In this document: positions 17,951-26,420 of the stretch, in pieces | How positions within the stretch are numbered: the stretch's first letter is position 1 | Layout: each line of letters starts with the position of its first letter | NCBI RefSeq assembly: GCF_023715465.1 | Contig: NZ_JAMBOE010000017.1 | Coordinates: 62,001-126,000, forward strand | Direction: 5' to 3' | DNA: 64,000 nucleotides | DNA from: Paenibacillus macerans | Lineage (GTDB): Bacteria; Bacillota; Bacilli; Paenibacillales; Paenibacillaceae | Notes under the pieces: generated by a model | Database searches by the model: none | Seen by the model: only the letters and a program-made list of their open reading frames with translations | Told to the model about the DNA's origin: nothing | Translations under genes and position numbers: made by a program

Positions 17951-19660
17951 ATGAGTACAAACCAGACATTGCAGCTTAAAACGGGAGCGGAGCTATTGAT
18001 CGAGTGCTTGCGAGAGGAGAAGGTCGATACGATTTTCGGGTATCCCGGCGGTGCGGTGATTCCGATTTATGACGCGCTTTATGACTGCTCCGGCATCCGG
18101 CATATTTTGACCCGCCATGAACAGGCCGCCGTACACGCAGCGGACGGATATGCTCGGGTTACGGGCCGGGCCGGCGTGGCCCTGGTCACCTCGGGGCCGG
18201 GGGCCACAAACGCAGTGACGGGCATCGCCAACGCCTTTATGGACTCGGTGCCGCTGGTAGTGTTGACGGGTCAGGTATCCACCGATCTGATCGGGCGCGA
18301 CAGCTTCCAGGAAGTGAATATTTTCGGCATGACAATGGATGTGACGAAGCATAATTATGCCGTTGCGGACATCAGCCAATTGCCGCGGATCGTGAAGGAA
18401 GCCTTTTATATCGCCACGACGGGAAGACCCGGACCGGTGCTGATCGATCTGCCCAAAAATGTGATGGCGGGCAAAACCGGACTCGCTCCGGCCCTGCAAG
18501 CCTCGATCCGCGGTTATCAGCCCGCCCCTCCCATTCCTGATGAATCCGTACGGATCATCCGGGACAAACTTGCTGCCTCGCAGCGGCCGGTCCTGGTGGC
18601 CGGGGGCGGCGTAGTCTCATCCGGCGCCGCCGAAGAGCTCATCCGGTTCGCGGAGAACGCGCGGATACCCGTCGCTACCACACTGATGGGCATCGGTGCC
18701 TTCCCTTCCCGGCATCCGTTGTACCTCGGCATGCTTGGCATGCACGGAACCTATGCCGCCAACCGGGCCGTCCATCAGGCCGACCTGCTGCTCTGCCTCG
18801 GCACGAGGCTAAATGACCGCTTGTCCGGCAAAGCCAAATCGTTTTCCCCGCAGTCTTGGAAAATCCAGGTCGATATCGACAATGCCGAGCTCAACAAAAA
18901 TATCCCCATGGATCTGAACGTCCAAGGGGATGTCCGGGAACTGCTGGCCAAACTGAACGCTTCGCCTTGCGGAGGCCTTGGAGGCGAGTGGGCGGATGGC
19001 ACCGCCGGCTGGCAAAGAAAAGTCCCGCATTTTACCGCCGATGCCGACAAGGACGGGCTGAATCCGCAGGAAGTCATTAAACTGCTCGATACACTGACGG
19101 AAGGCGGGGCGGTCGTAGCCACGGATGTCGGACAGCATCAAATATGGACCGCCCACCACTACAGATTTTCCCGTCCCCGTTCGTTTCTGACGTCGGGTGG
19201 ACTCGGCACGATGGGCTTCGGCTTCCCCGCCGCCATCGGCGCGGCGGTCGCCCAAGGCAGCGAAACGCGGCCGATTCTGTGCGTGACCGGGGACGGGAGC
19301 TTTCAAATGAACCTGCAGGAATTGATGACGGCCGTCGACTACAAGCTGCCGGTTAAGATCGCTATCTTGAACAACGGTTATTTGGGGATGGTCCGGCAGT
19401 GGCAGCAGCTGTTCTATGATCGGCGTTATTCCTCCGTGCAAATTTCCTCGCCGGACTTTGTGACTTTCGCCAAGGCATACGGGGTTCCCGGTTTTCGCGC
19501 GCAGACGGTGGAGGAAGCCGAATTCGCGATTCGCCGGGCTCTGAAAACCCCGGGTCCCGTGCTGATGGAGTTCAACGTCAAAGAGGAGCAAAACGTTTAC
19601 CCGATGGTGCCGCCCGGAGAAAGCAACGACAGGATGCTGACCGGCGAGAACGACCTGTAA
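17951..19660 (+). CDS. ilvB: Acetolactate synthase large subunit
   Basis: 569 residues, a thiamine-diphosphate enzyme making acetolactate from pyruvate. Domains: N-terminal pyrimidine-binding (RHEQAAVHAADGYARVTG with catalytic Glu, about residue 57), central FAD-type domain, C-terminal diphosphate-binding domain (GDGSFQMN...NNGYLGMVRQWQ). The MVRQWQ stretch and C-terminal extension are of the biosynthetic AHAS type rather than AlsS. No small subunit ilvN, ilvC or leu genes follow, so it is a stand-alone copy, perhaps serving fermentation; the possible Fnr-like site upstream would fit. A terminator hairpin follows at 19708. ATG after GGAAAGGAAATTAACG. Confidence 0.93.
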   Translation: MSTNQTLQLKTGAELLIECLREEKVDTIFGYPGGAVIPIYDALYDCSGIRHILTRHEQAAVHAADGYARVTGRAGVALVTSGPGATNAVTGIANAFMDSVPLVVLTGQVSTDLIGRDSFQEVNIFGMTMDVTKHNYAVADISQLPRIVKEAFYIATTGRPGPVLIDLPKNVMAGKTGLAPALQASIRGYQPAPPIPDESVRIIRDKLAASQRPVLVAGGGVVSSGAAEELIRFAENARIPVATTLMGIGAFPSRHPLYLGMLGMHGTYAANRAVHQADLLLCLGTRLNDRLSGKAKSFSPQSWKIQVDIDNAELNKNIPMDLNVQGDVRELLAKLNASPCGGLGGEWADGTAGWQRKVPHFTADADKDGLNPQEVIKLLDTLTEGGAVVATDVGQHQIWTAHHYRFSRPRSFLTSGGLGTMGFGFPAAIGAAVAQGSETRPILCVTGDGSFQMNLQELMTAVDYKLPVKIAILNNGYLGMVRQWQQLFYDRRYSSVQISSPDFVTFAKAYGVPGFRAQTVEEAEFAIRRALKTPGPVLMEFNVKEEQNVYPMVPPGESNDRMLTGENDL

Positions 19661-19707
19661 CTCCCGGTCGAAGTATGGCCTCGGGAGGCAAAACGCCGCT
19701 TAAGAAA

Positions 19708-19728
19708 AACCTCGCCGCTGGCGAGGTC
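19708..19728 (+). terminator. Terminator of ilvB
   Basis: ACCTCGCC-GCT-GGCGAGGT stem followed by CCTTTG, 48 nt past the ilvB stop. Confidence 0.7.
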
Positions 19729-19889
19729 CTTTGCCCGAGCAAACCCATACGCTCAGCGCATGGGGAGGGATGGGTATGGGGTTCCGCCCCATACCCATTC
19801 ATTCCCTCTTCTGTTCTACTACGAGAACCCTTCCCCTTTATTCATGAGCAGAAGCACCGAGTACTTCGGCTCTTGCTAAACTGCTGACG

Positions 19890-20065
19890 GTGCTCTAACG
19901 GACACCAGCGACCTTATCCGCCCATTTCCCGGGTATTTCCCAGCCTAACGGACCCAGTTGACCTTATTTCGCTCTAAACGAGGTCACCCAGGCCAATTCG
20001 AGGTAAATAGTGTCATCTCTGTCCGTTACATTTTGCAAACCTTCGTTTTTCCGCAAATAACGTCA
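19890..20065. repeat. TAACGGAC-type non-coding repeat
   Basis: Repeated words CTAACGGACNCC/CCGTTA and GACCTTATTTCGCTCTAAACGAGG recur several times in about 175 bp. Different from the GGCGCTATTTT family but of similar style. The rest of 19730-20300 is CT-rich spacer without a gene. Confidence 0.5.
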
Positions 20066-20195
20066 CTGTTGTCCCTTAGCCTCCAGATTCCGCCCCTCCT
20101 ATCCTCCTCCCCTCGCTATCTGCGCATCGTCCTCTCCTCCTCCCCTTCTACCTTCGCATCGTCCGCTACCTCGCCGGGAATTTTATAAATAATGT

Positions 20196-20242
20196 AAAAA
20201 GGCTCCCCGAGAAGCATCATCTTCGTCGGGAAAGCCCTTTTT
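20196..20242 (-). terminator. Terminator of the small membrane protein gene
   Basis: Long imperfect hairpin AAAAAGGGCTTTCCCGACGA with its complement CGGGGAGCCTTTTT, ending in a T run on the minus strand, about 60 nt past the 20302 stop. Confidence 0.65.
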
Positions 20243-20301
20243 CTCTTAGCCCAAGCCCGGCATGGTTCAATCGAACCCGCCGCCTTGCCACGCAACCGGC
20301 A

Positions 20302-20595
20302 TTATACACTCTGGCCGCGCCCGCCTTCCTCCTGCCACTTCAGCTCCCATTCCCGCAGCTTGGCCCGGCGGATTTTGTCGAGCTCGCGCTGCTTCTCCTC
20401 GCCTACGCCGAGCAAAAAATGCAGATGCGCCCCGATCACAAGAAAAGCAAAACCCGCCCATACCGCGCCGAACAGCGATACCCAGCCGGCCCCGGGAGCA
20501 AAGGAAATAAGCGGCAGCGCGTACACGAGCATCGCCAGCGCCAGAATTAAATAAACGACATGCTTCCACTTGTTCGGTTTCTTTACCGTCTTCAT
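20302..20595 (-). CDS. Small membrane protein, unknown function
   Basis: 97 residues. Two hydrophobic helices (about residues 11-30 and 38-62) are followed by a charged, Lys/Arg/Glu-rich tail (GEEKQRELDKIRRAKLREWELKWQEE) likely helical and cytoplasmic. The frame opens at 20619, but AAGGAG lies inside that extension and is 9 nt before the ATG at 20595, which I take as the start. Not recognised as a named family. Confidence 0.65.
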   Translation of the reverse strand: MKTVKKPNKWKHVVYLILALAMLVYALPLISFAPGAGWVSLFGAVWAGFAFLVIGAHLHFLLGVGEEKQRELDKIRRAKLREWELKWQEEGGRGQSV

Positions 20596-20706
20596 CTTTC
20601 GCAGCTCCTTCATTGTCATAGATTAAGAGACTCGCATCCTGCCTGTCCCCTTGTTCTCTTCTAAATCTATGAAGGAAAACGAAAGAATATGAGAACCTTT
20701 TTTTGG

Positions 20707-21051
20707 TTACATTCCCGCCCCGTACAAATGCTGCAGGCTGTCCGTAATGATTTTGTTGACGTCCTGGATAATTACGCTAAGCCGGCGTTCCGCATCAAAC
20801 AGACGGCGGATGTTCAAGTTCAGGCTCAGCACCTCGAACTGCTTCTCCATCTGTTCCATTTCTTCGGGAGCCGGCATTTCCCCCGCCATCATCCGCTGCT
20901 GCACCACGTTTTGGCGGACGCGGAAATCATCCAGCATCCGTTGGCTCTCCGGGTCGGCCTCGATCAGCTTCATCGCTGCCGTAATTTCCGCCACTTCCGG
21001 GCTGTCTTTCAAGGCTGCCGCCAAATCATGCGCTTTGTCGTAAATATTCAT
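20707..21051 (-). CDS. yheA: YlbF/YmcA-family protein YheA
   Basis: 114 residues, all-helical, of the YlbF/YmcA (DUF964) fold: MNIYDKAHDLAAALKDSPEVAEITAAMKLIEADPESQRMLDDFR. Length and next-gene match B. subtilis YheA. The related YmcA-YlbF-YaaT complex affects RNase Y action and sporulation phosphorelay; YheA itself has no proven role. GGAGGAAAAAGA-ATG start. Followed upstream by yheB, so yheB-yheA form one leftward unit. Confidence 0.9.
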   Translation of the reverse strand: MNIYDKAHDLAAALKDSPEVAEITAAMKLIEADPESQRMLDDFRVRQNVVQQRMMAGEMPAPEEMEQMEKQFEVLSLNLNIRRLFDAERRLSVIIQDVNKIITDSLQHLYGAGM

Positions 21052-21102
21052 TCTTTTTCCTCCTAAAATTGACCTTATTTTAATCTTATTCAGAAATTTA
21101 TG

Positions 21103-22266
21103 TTACCTTGCCACCAGCATCAACAATGACTGGAACAGTCCGATGATCCCGCCGAGCAAGACGCCCAGCCAGGTGATCGCGCGAAATTCCTTACCGGATA
21201 CACTGAGGATGATTTCCTCAAGGCGTTCCACCGGGAATTTTCGCACCTGCTCATCAACCAGCTGCGGCAGCTGCACGGCCTGAATGACGGCGGGGATTCC
21301 ATTGGCAGTGAGGGTCAGCGCCCGCAGAGTCACCGTGGGAACCGCCGCGATTGCCCGTTCTTTCCAAGGGGCCAGCAAAGACCATAGCGGCGTTTCTTCC
21401 GCATGTTCGATCCATGCTTCCACCGGAAGAAGCCCGAGCTTCCCGGCAAGCCAGTCCAAAGCCTCTTCCCCGGTCAGGGCGGCAAGCAGCTCGGCGGCCG
21501 GCTTTTCCCCGTACAGCTCAAGCCGTGCTTCGATCGCCCCCGCCGTTTTGCTTACCGTCTCTTCCCCCCGCAGCGCCCGGACGAGGGCCGGCGTCAGCTT
21601 TTGCACCAGCTTATCCTCATCCACAAATATCGCGGCCATCGTTCCGAGAAATCCGCCGGCGTTGTCCATCAGGCCGGAAGCCATCTTGGACAGCATCCGC
21701 TGCCCTCCGGCGGACAACAACTCCTCCTCCACCGCCTGCAGAATCGCTTCCGCCGCGGCAGTGCTCCATTTCTTGCGGTTTTCCTCCGACCAGCCGGGAA
21801 CGAGCTGTTTTAAAGGAATGGCGCCCCATTCGTAACGCCGCCACAGGTGTTCAAGTCCTGCCGCCGACGCGCGCCGCACTTCGCCGGCCAGCCGCGATTT
21901 CAGCGCTTCCCATTCCGCTTCGCCCCAGATCCTTACGGCCGCTTCGCCAAGCGTCAGCGGGCTCGCCCCCCAGCGCTCGATCAGATCGCGCAAATATCCC
22001 TCCACTTTTTGGCGGAAGGCCGGCCGCAGCACGGTCTCCTGCAGTCCCTCGGCCGTAACCAGGTATTCCGCCACCACTCGGCCCAGCGACTCGGCGATAT
22101 CGTCTCGGCGCTTCGGAATGAGCCCCGGCGTAAACGGAACCTTGAACTTGCCGATATGTACCGGTTTTCTGGGATGAAACAGCATTTTAATCGCAAAATG
22201 ATTGGTTATTCCGCCCACGAAGGCAGCCACCACCACGTTAATGACAACATAAAGCCAATCGGCCAC
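21103..22266 (-). CDS. yheB: DUF445 family membrane protein YheB
   Basis: 387 residues, DUF445. A hydrophobic N-terminus (VVINVVVAAFVGGITNHFAIKMLFHPRKP) and C-terminus (ITWLGVLLGGIIGLFQSLLMLVA) flank a long amphipathic alpha-helical middle with repeated EEx patterns, so it is anchored at both ends. GTG start 8 nt after AAGGAGG. It heads the yheB-yheA unit and diverges from the YheC/D gene array, reproducing the B. subtilis yheABCD neighbourhood. Function unknown. Confidence 0.9.
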   Translation of the reverse strand: MADWLYVVINVVVAAFVGGITNHFAIKMLFHPRKPVHIGKFKVPFTPGLIPKRRDDIAESLGRVVAEYLVTAEGLQETVLRPAFRQKVEGYLRDLIERWGASPLTLGEAAVRIWGEAEWEALKSRLAGEVRRASAAGLEHLWRRYEWGAIPLKQLVPGWSEENRKKWSTAAAEAILQAVEEELLSAGGQRMLSKMASGLMDNAGGFLGTMAAIFVDEDKLVQKLTPALVRALRGEETVSKTAGAIEARLELYGEKPAAELLAALTGEEALDWLAGKLGLLPVEAWIEHAEETPLWSLLAPWKERAIAAVPTVTLRALTLTANGIPAVIQAVQLPQLVDEQVRKFPVERLEEIILSVSGKEFRAITWLGVLLGGIIGLFQSLLMLVAR

Positions 22267-22280
22267 CCTGATTTCCTCCT

Positions 22281-22320
22281 TATCTTAGGCTATTACCTAA
22301 TATCTTAGGCTATTACCTAA
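22281..22320. repeat. Exact 20-bp tandem duplication
   Basis: TATCTTAGGCTATTACCTAA occurs twice back to back in the yheB/yheC-array divergent spacer. Each copy contains a TTAGG/CCTAA dyad, so it could be a doubled operator. Further along, GCCCGT-GAAA-ACGGGC (22393-22408) is a short hairpin. Confidence 0.8.
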
Positions 22321-22418
22321 CTCTTCTCTCACAGATTCACGCTTTCCACCCGCGCCCTGACCGGAAAACGCTGCTTCAGCACCCGCCCTAAAGCCCGTGA
22401 AAACGGGCATGGGTTAAT

Positions 22419-22446
22419 CACCAAGGATTCTATGTCCTCATATGAT
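22419..22446 (+). promoter_or_regulatory. Possible mother-cell sigma promoter of ATP-grasp array
   Basis: CAC at 22419-22421, 17 nt, then CATATGAT at 22439-22446 resemble the mAC / CATAnnnT pattern of sigma-K (or sigma-E). It is 77 nt before the first ATP-grasp gene. Both elements are short, so this is a weak call supported mainly by the family's link to spore coats. Confidence 0.3.
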
Positions 22447-22522
22447 GCATTACATGCATTTGACGCAGACGATCTTTGCTTGCATCCAAGACTCAAGCTT
22501 AGCTTGGAAGGAGATCCGCTAC

Positions 22523-23893
22523 ATGCCCTCCAAAAAAATTACGGTACAGATCATGAGTCCGGGCCTGCTTGAAGACGATACGCTCGCGCTCGGAGACATG
22601 CTGATCAAACAGTGGAAAATACCGACCGATCTTCCACTCTTCCTGGCCTTCGGATCATTCCGGCACAGTGTAAAAGTCATCCCTTTGACGAGATCCGACG
22701 GAGTTCGAATGAGTGCTGGACTTGCAAGGAAAATGGGAATTCAGCCGCGATCGCCGCTGCGGCTCATATATCGCCCTCATTCTTCTACCATTCAATTCGG
22801 CCCCTTGCTCGGCGTGTTGCTTAGCCAGGATGATGCGGAAAATCCGGAAAGACCTTTCGGTAAAATGACTTCATTTTGCAGGGAACTCGCCAACGCATGC
22901 TCCAGGCAAGGGGTGTATGTCTACTTTTTTACGCCGGAGCATATCGCCAAAAATTCCGAACAAGTGTCCGGGTGGGTCTTCTACAAAGACGAATGGAAAA
23001 AGACCCAGCTGCCGGCCGCAGACGTATTTTACAATCGGCTGACCTCCCGCAAACTGGAGAACAAACCTAGCGTACAGCATTTTATGAAAGAAGTAAAATC
23101 CCGCTACAGGAGCCATTTTTTCAATGAGAAATATCTCGATAAGACCGAGGTGTTTGACGCGCTGGCCAAAGACGGTCAACTGCTCCGCTATTTGCCGGAA
23201 TCCCATCTATTTCGGGGCTATGCCATGCTCAAGGCGATGTGCGCCAAATACCCGATCGTTTTTTTGAAGCCGGTCAAGGGCAGTTTGGGAAAAGGGATCA
23301 TTCGCATTTCAAAGCTCGAAAACGGCACCTATCAAGCGCTTACCGCTCAGGTCGGCGGTACGCGGCGCCATACCTATCCCAGCCTGGCTAAACTTTTCTC
23401 CGCCTTAAGCGGCAGAATGAAGACAACAAGATACCAGATCCAGCAAGGGCTGCACCTGATCGAGATCGATCATCGGCCGGTTGATTTCCGCGCGCTTGTC
23501 CAGAAAAACTTGTCCGGCAAGTGGAGCACGACCTCGATCGTCGCCCGAATTGCCGGAAACCAGCATTTCGTGTCCAATCTGGCCCGCGGAGGAACGCTCA
23601 GCACGGTCAAGGACGCGAGCAGCCGCAGTTCATTGCTGCCGGGAATGAAGAGCAGGATCGGTGCCAGATTGAAAAAGGCAGCGCTGGACATCGCCCAAGG
23701 CGTTGATGCCAACTTGCCGGCTCATTTCGGGGAATTCGGCATCGATCTGGCGGTCGACACAAACGGCAGGGTTTGGCTGCTGGAGGTCAACTCCAAACCA
23801 TCCAAAAACGATAACACCCCGATGGGCTCCGGAAAGATCCGCCCGTCGGTCAAGCGAATTATAGAATACACCCGCTATTTGTCCGGCTTCTAA
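22523..23893 (+). CDS. YheC/D-family ATP-grasp protein 1 (long form)
   Basis: 456 residues. An N-terminal domain of about 100 residues (beta-rich, ending in FGPLLGVLLSQD) precedes a YheC/D ATP-grasp domain: VFLKPVKGSLGKGIIRI (ATP-binding loop, about 260), DFRALVQKN, and the metal-binding end FGIDLAVDTNGRVWLLEVNSKP. Such proteins are endospore coat-associated in B. subtilis (YheC, YheD); the fold joins a carboxylate to an amine or thiol using ATP, but no substrate is known. I start at 22523 (GGAAGGAG 8 nt upstream) rather than the first ATG at 22442. First gene of the rightward array. Confidence 0.88.
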   Translation: MPSKKITVQIMSPGLLEDDTLALGDMLIKQWKIPTDLPLFLAFGSFRHSVKVIPLTRSDGVRMSAGLARKMGIQPRSPLRLIYRPHSSTIQFGPLLGVLLSQDDAENPERPFGKMTSFCRELANACSRQGVYVYFFTPEHIAKNSEQVSGWVFYKDEWKKTQLPAADVFYNRLTSRKLENKPSVQHFMKEVKSRYRSHFFNEKYLDKTEVFDALAKDGQLLRYLPESHLFRGYAMLKAMCAKYPIVFLKPVKGSLGKGIIRISKLENGTYQALTAQVGGTRRHTYPSLAKLFSALSGRMKTTRYQIQQGLHLIEIDHRPVDFRALVQKNLSGKWSTTSIVARIAGNQHFVSNLARGGTLSTVKDASSRSSLLPGMKSRIGARLKKAALDIAQGVDANLPAHFGEFGIDLAVDTNGRVWLLEVNSKPSKNDNTPMGSGKIRPSVKRIIEYTRYLSGF

Positions 23894-23907
23894 GGAGGAA
23901 TCATCCG

Positions 23908-25020
23908 ATGAATCATGCTCTCAAAGGCAGCGTCGGCGTTCTTGTCGCCGAAAGCGAAGGCCCGCTTCCTTTCGCTGAAGCTTCCTTTTGCCGCAAGCTT
24001 TGCCAGATCGGCGAAAGGAAGGGCATGTGCGTTTACGTATTTTGTTTGCCCTCGATTTCGGAGGGTAATGCAAACGGGATTCCGGGTTACATGTTTGAGC
24101 GGGGCGGCTGGGTCCGCAAACGGCTCCCCAGGCCTGACATCGTTTATGACCGCTGCCTGACCTATGACCGCAAAGGGCAGCTGCGTAAACAGCGCCTGCT
24201 GTCCCGGCTGGCCGCCAAGCATCCGTACATCTATCTGACGCGAGGGCTTGCCGGAAAATGGGCGGTGCACCAGGCGCTGAGCAAATACCGGGATCTCGCT
24301 CCCTATTTGCCGGAAACCGCATTGTACGAAGGTCCGCTACAGCTTGCCGAATGGCTTGAAGCCCATGACAAGGAGGTTTTTCTGAAACCCCGAAACGGTA
24401 CGCACGGCAGAAGGACGCTTTACGTCAAGCTCGCGGACTCCGGCGAACAAATCGGCATGATCGGCCGGAGCGGCAGCAATACGTTGTTCAAACGGCGTTT
24501 CTCTTCCCGTAAAGCCGGGCTGGAATGGATCGATAAGTTTATCGGAGCCCGCCCCTATCTGATCCAGCCTTATCTGCAGTTAAACAACGCGCAAGGCGAG
24601 CCGTTCGATACTCGAGTTCTCATGCAAAAAAACGAAAAAGGGGAATGGAGCTTAACGGGAATGGCGGTGCGGGTCGGTCCAAAGCATTCGCTGACCTCCA
24701 ATCTTCACGGCGGCGGCACCGCGCATAAAGCGCTGCCTTATCTGATTCGGGAGCTAGGGGAAACCGCCGGAATATCCGCCGTCCAAACCATCCGCCATCT
24801 GTCCCTGCGGATACCGGAATACCTGGAGACCTGTTTTGGCCGCCTGGCGGAGCTTGGCCTCGATTTCGGCGTGGACCGCGAAGGCAAAGTCTGGATCCTG
24901 GAGGTGAATTCCAAACCGGGACGGACTTCGCTTTTCCGGATCGGTGACCCGATAAGCGCCCGAAAATCGATTGAAAATCCGATTTCCTACGCCCGCTATT
25001 TGCTTCTGAGCAAACCCTGA
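23908..25020 (+). CDS. YheC/D-family ATP-grasp protein 2 (short form)
   Basis: 370 residues without the N-terminal domain of its upstream neighbour. ATP-grasp features: VFLKPRNGTHGRRTLYVKL, DTRVLMQKNEKGEWS, and LDFGVDREGKVWILEVNSKPG. The GSxGKG loop of family members reads GTHGRR here, so nucleotide binding may differ. ATG 10 nt after AAGGAGG and 14 nt from the previous gene. Short forms correspond in size to B. subtilis YheC (363 residues). Confidence 0.87.
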   Translation: MNHALKGSVGVLVAESEGPLPFAEASFCRKLCQIGERKGMCVYVFCLPSISEGNANGIPGYMFERGGWVRKRLPRPDIVYDRCLTYDRKGQLRKQRLLSRLAAKHPYIYLTRGLAGKWAVHQALSKYRDLAPYLPETALYEGPLQLAEWLEAHDKEVFLKPRNGTHGRRTLYVKLADSGEQIGMIGRSGSNTLFKRRFSSRKAGLEWIDKFIGARPYLIQPYLQLNNAQGEPFDTRVLMQKNEKGEWSLTGMAVRVGPKHSLTSNLHGGGTAHKALPYLIRELGETAGISAVQTIRHLSLRIPEYLETCFGRLAELGLDFGVDREGKVWILEVNSKPGRTSLFRIGDPISARKSIENPISYARYLLLSKP

Positions 25021-25043
25021 TAACGTTTAGGAGGATAAAATCC

Positions 25044-26420
25044 ATGAGTTTGACTTATTGCAACGTCCATTTCACGCAGGAACCCGAGCGGGTCGTCTAC
25101 TTGTCCGGGGCATTAATGAAGAACCTGAAGCTGTCAGGCAAAAAGTCGGTTCATCTGAGACTCGGCGGGGAACGGGTGCCCGCCGCCGTCAAGCGGATCA
25201 ATAAAACGGGAAAACACTTGTACTTGGCTAACGGGGTACGCAGGGGTATCAAAATTCCGCAACCGGGCAGCGTTTATCTCCGCAGTCTTCAGGAGGGCGA
25301 GGTGCAAATCGGGCCGCTGATCGGCGTGCTGTCCGACGGGCCGGCATCCTCCCGCGCGAACCCGTTTGGTTCGCGCACCGGCTTCATCAGGCAGCTGCTG
25401 CGCCAAGGCAGCAAGATGTCATATATTTTTGCCTTTACCCCGCGCGACATTAACTGGGAACACGATACCATCAACGGGTATTTCCTGAACGAAGCCGGAC
25501 GTTTCGTAAGAAAACGCGTGCCGCTGCCCGATGTCGTGTACAACCGGCTGCCCAGCCGCCGGGCGGAAACATCGCCCATGATCAATCAGCTGCGGGACCG
25601 GTTTGTCCGCCGGAGAATCCCTTTTTTCAACTGGAGCTTCTTCAACAAATCCGACATTTACCGTCTCCTGGAAAGGGACCCCACGGTCAGCCGCTATGTG
25701 CCCGAATCGATCATGAGCCCAACCCCGGAGCAAATCAAGGATATGCTCGACCGCCATTCGCTTGTTTATTACAAGCCGAACAGCGGAAGCCTGGGCAACG
25801 GGATCTATCGTCTCTCCTATATACCGAAAAGCGGCTATTACGCCCGTTACCGCAAAAACGGCCATAACGCCCTGCTCAGGTTCAACTCCTTCGCCAGCCT
25901 GATGCGAACGCTGCAGGCCAGACACGGCCGCTCGCTGCGGGGCTACGTCGCCCAGCAGGGCATCCGCCTGATCGAGATCGACGGCTGTCCGATCGATTTC
26001 CGTTTTCATATGCACAAAAACGGCAAAAACCAGTGGGTTGTCGTCGGCATCGGGGCCAAAAAAGCCGGCAAAGGCAGCGTAACGACCCATTTGAAAAACG
26101 GCGGCAGCCTGTTGACGCCGGACCAGGCGCTCAACCGGGCCTTCGGCGCACGCGCCGACGAGGTGCTGAGGCACGCGAAAAACGCCGCCATTACGCTGGC
26201 GGAGGCGATCGAGTCGCATCATCAGCATCTGATCGGTGAAATCGGCTTCGACATCGGGATCGACCGGGACGAACGAGTCTGGATGTTTGAAGCCAACGCC
26301 AAACCTGGGCGCTCGATTTTCAAGCATCCCTCGCTCCGCGCCGAAGGGAAGGCCTCGATCGATCATATCCTCGAACATTGCCTGTATTTAAGCAAATTCC
26401 GGAGGAGGGACGGCTCATGA
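25044..26420 (+). CDS. YheC/D-family ATP-grasp protein 3 (long form)
   Basis: 458 residues, same layout as the first gene: N-terminal beta domain (to QIGPLIGVLSDGP, about residue 98), then ATP-grasp with LVYYKPNSGSLGNGIYRL, DFRFHMHKNGKNQW and IGFDIGIDRDERVWMFEANAKPG. Closest in length to B. subtilis YheD (453). The loop has GSLGNG. ATG with GGAGGAT 9 nt upstream; stop overlaps the next start as ATGA. Confidence 0.88.
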   Translation: MSLTYCNVHFTQEPERVVYLSGALMKNLKLSGKKSVHLRLGGERVPAAVKRINKTGKHLYLANGVRRGIKIPQPGSVYLRSLQEGEVQIGPLIGVLSDGPASSRANPFGSRTGFIRQLLRQGSKMSYIFAFTPRDINWEHDTINGYFLNEAGRFVRKRVPLPDVVYNRLPSRRAETSPMINQLRDRFVRRRIPFFNWSFFNKSDIYRLLERDPTVSRYVPESIMSPTPEQIKDMLDRHSLVYYKPNSGSLGNGIYRLSYIPKSGYYARYRKNGHNALLRFNSFASLMRTLQARHGRSLRGYVAQQGIRLIEIDGCPIDFRFHMHKNGKNQWVVVGIGAKKAGKGSVTTHLKNGGSLLTPDQALNRAFGARADEVLRHAKNAAITLAEAIESHHQHLIGEIGFDIGIDRDERVWMFEANAKPGRSIFKHPSLRAEGKASIDHILEHCLYLSKFRRRDGS

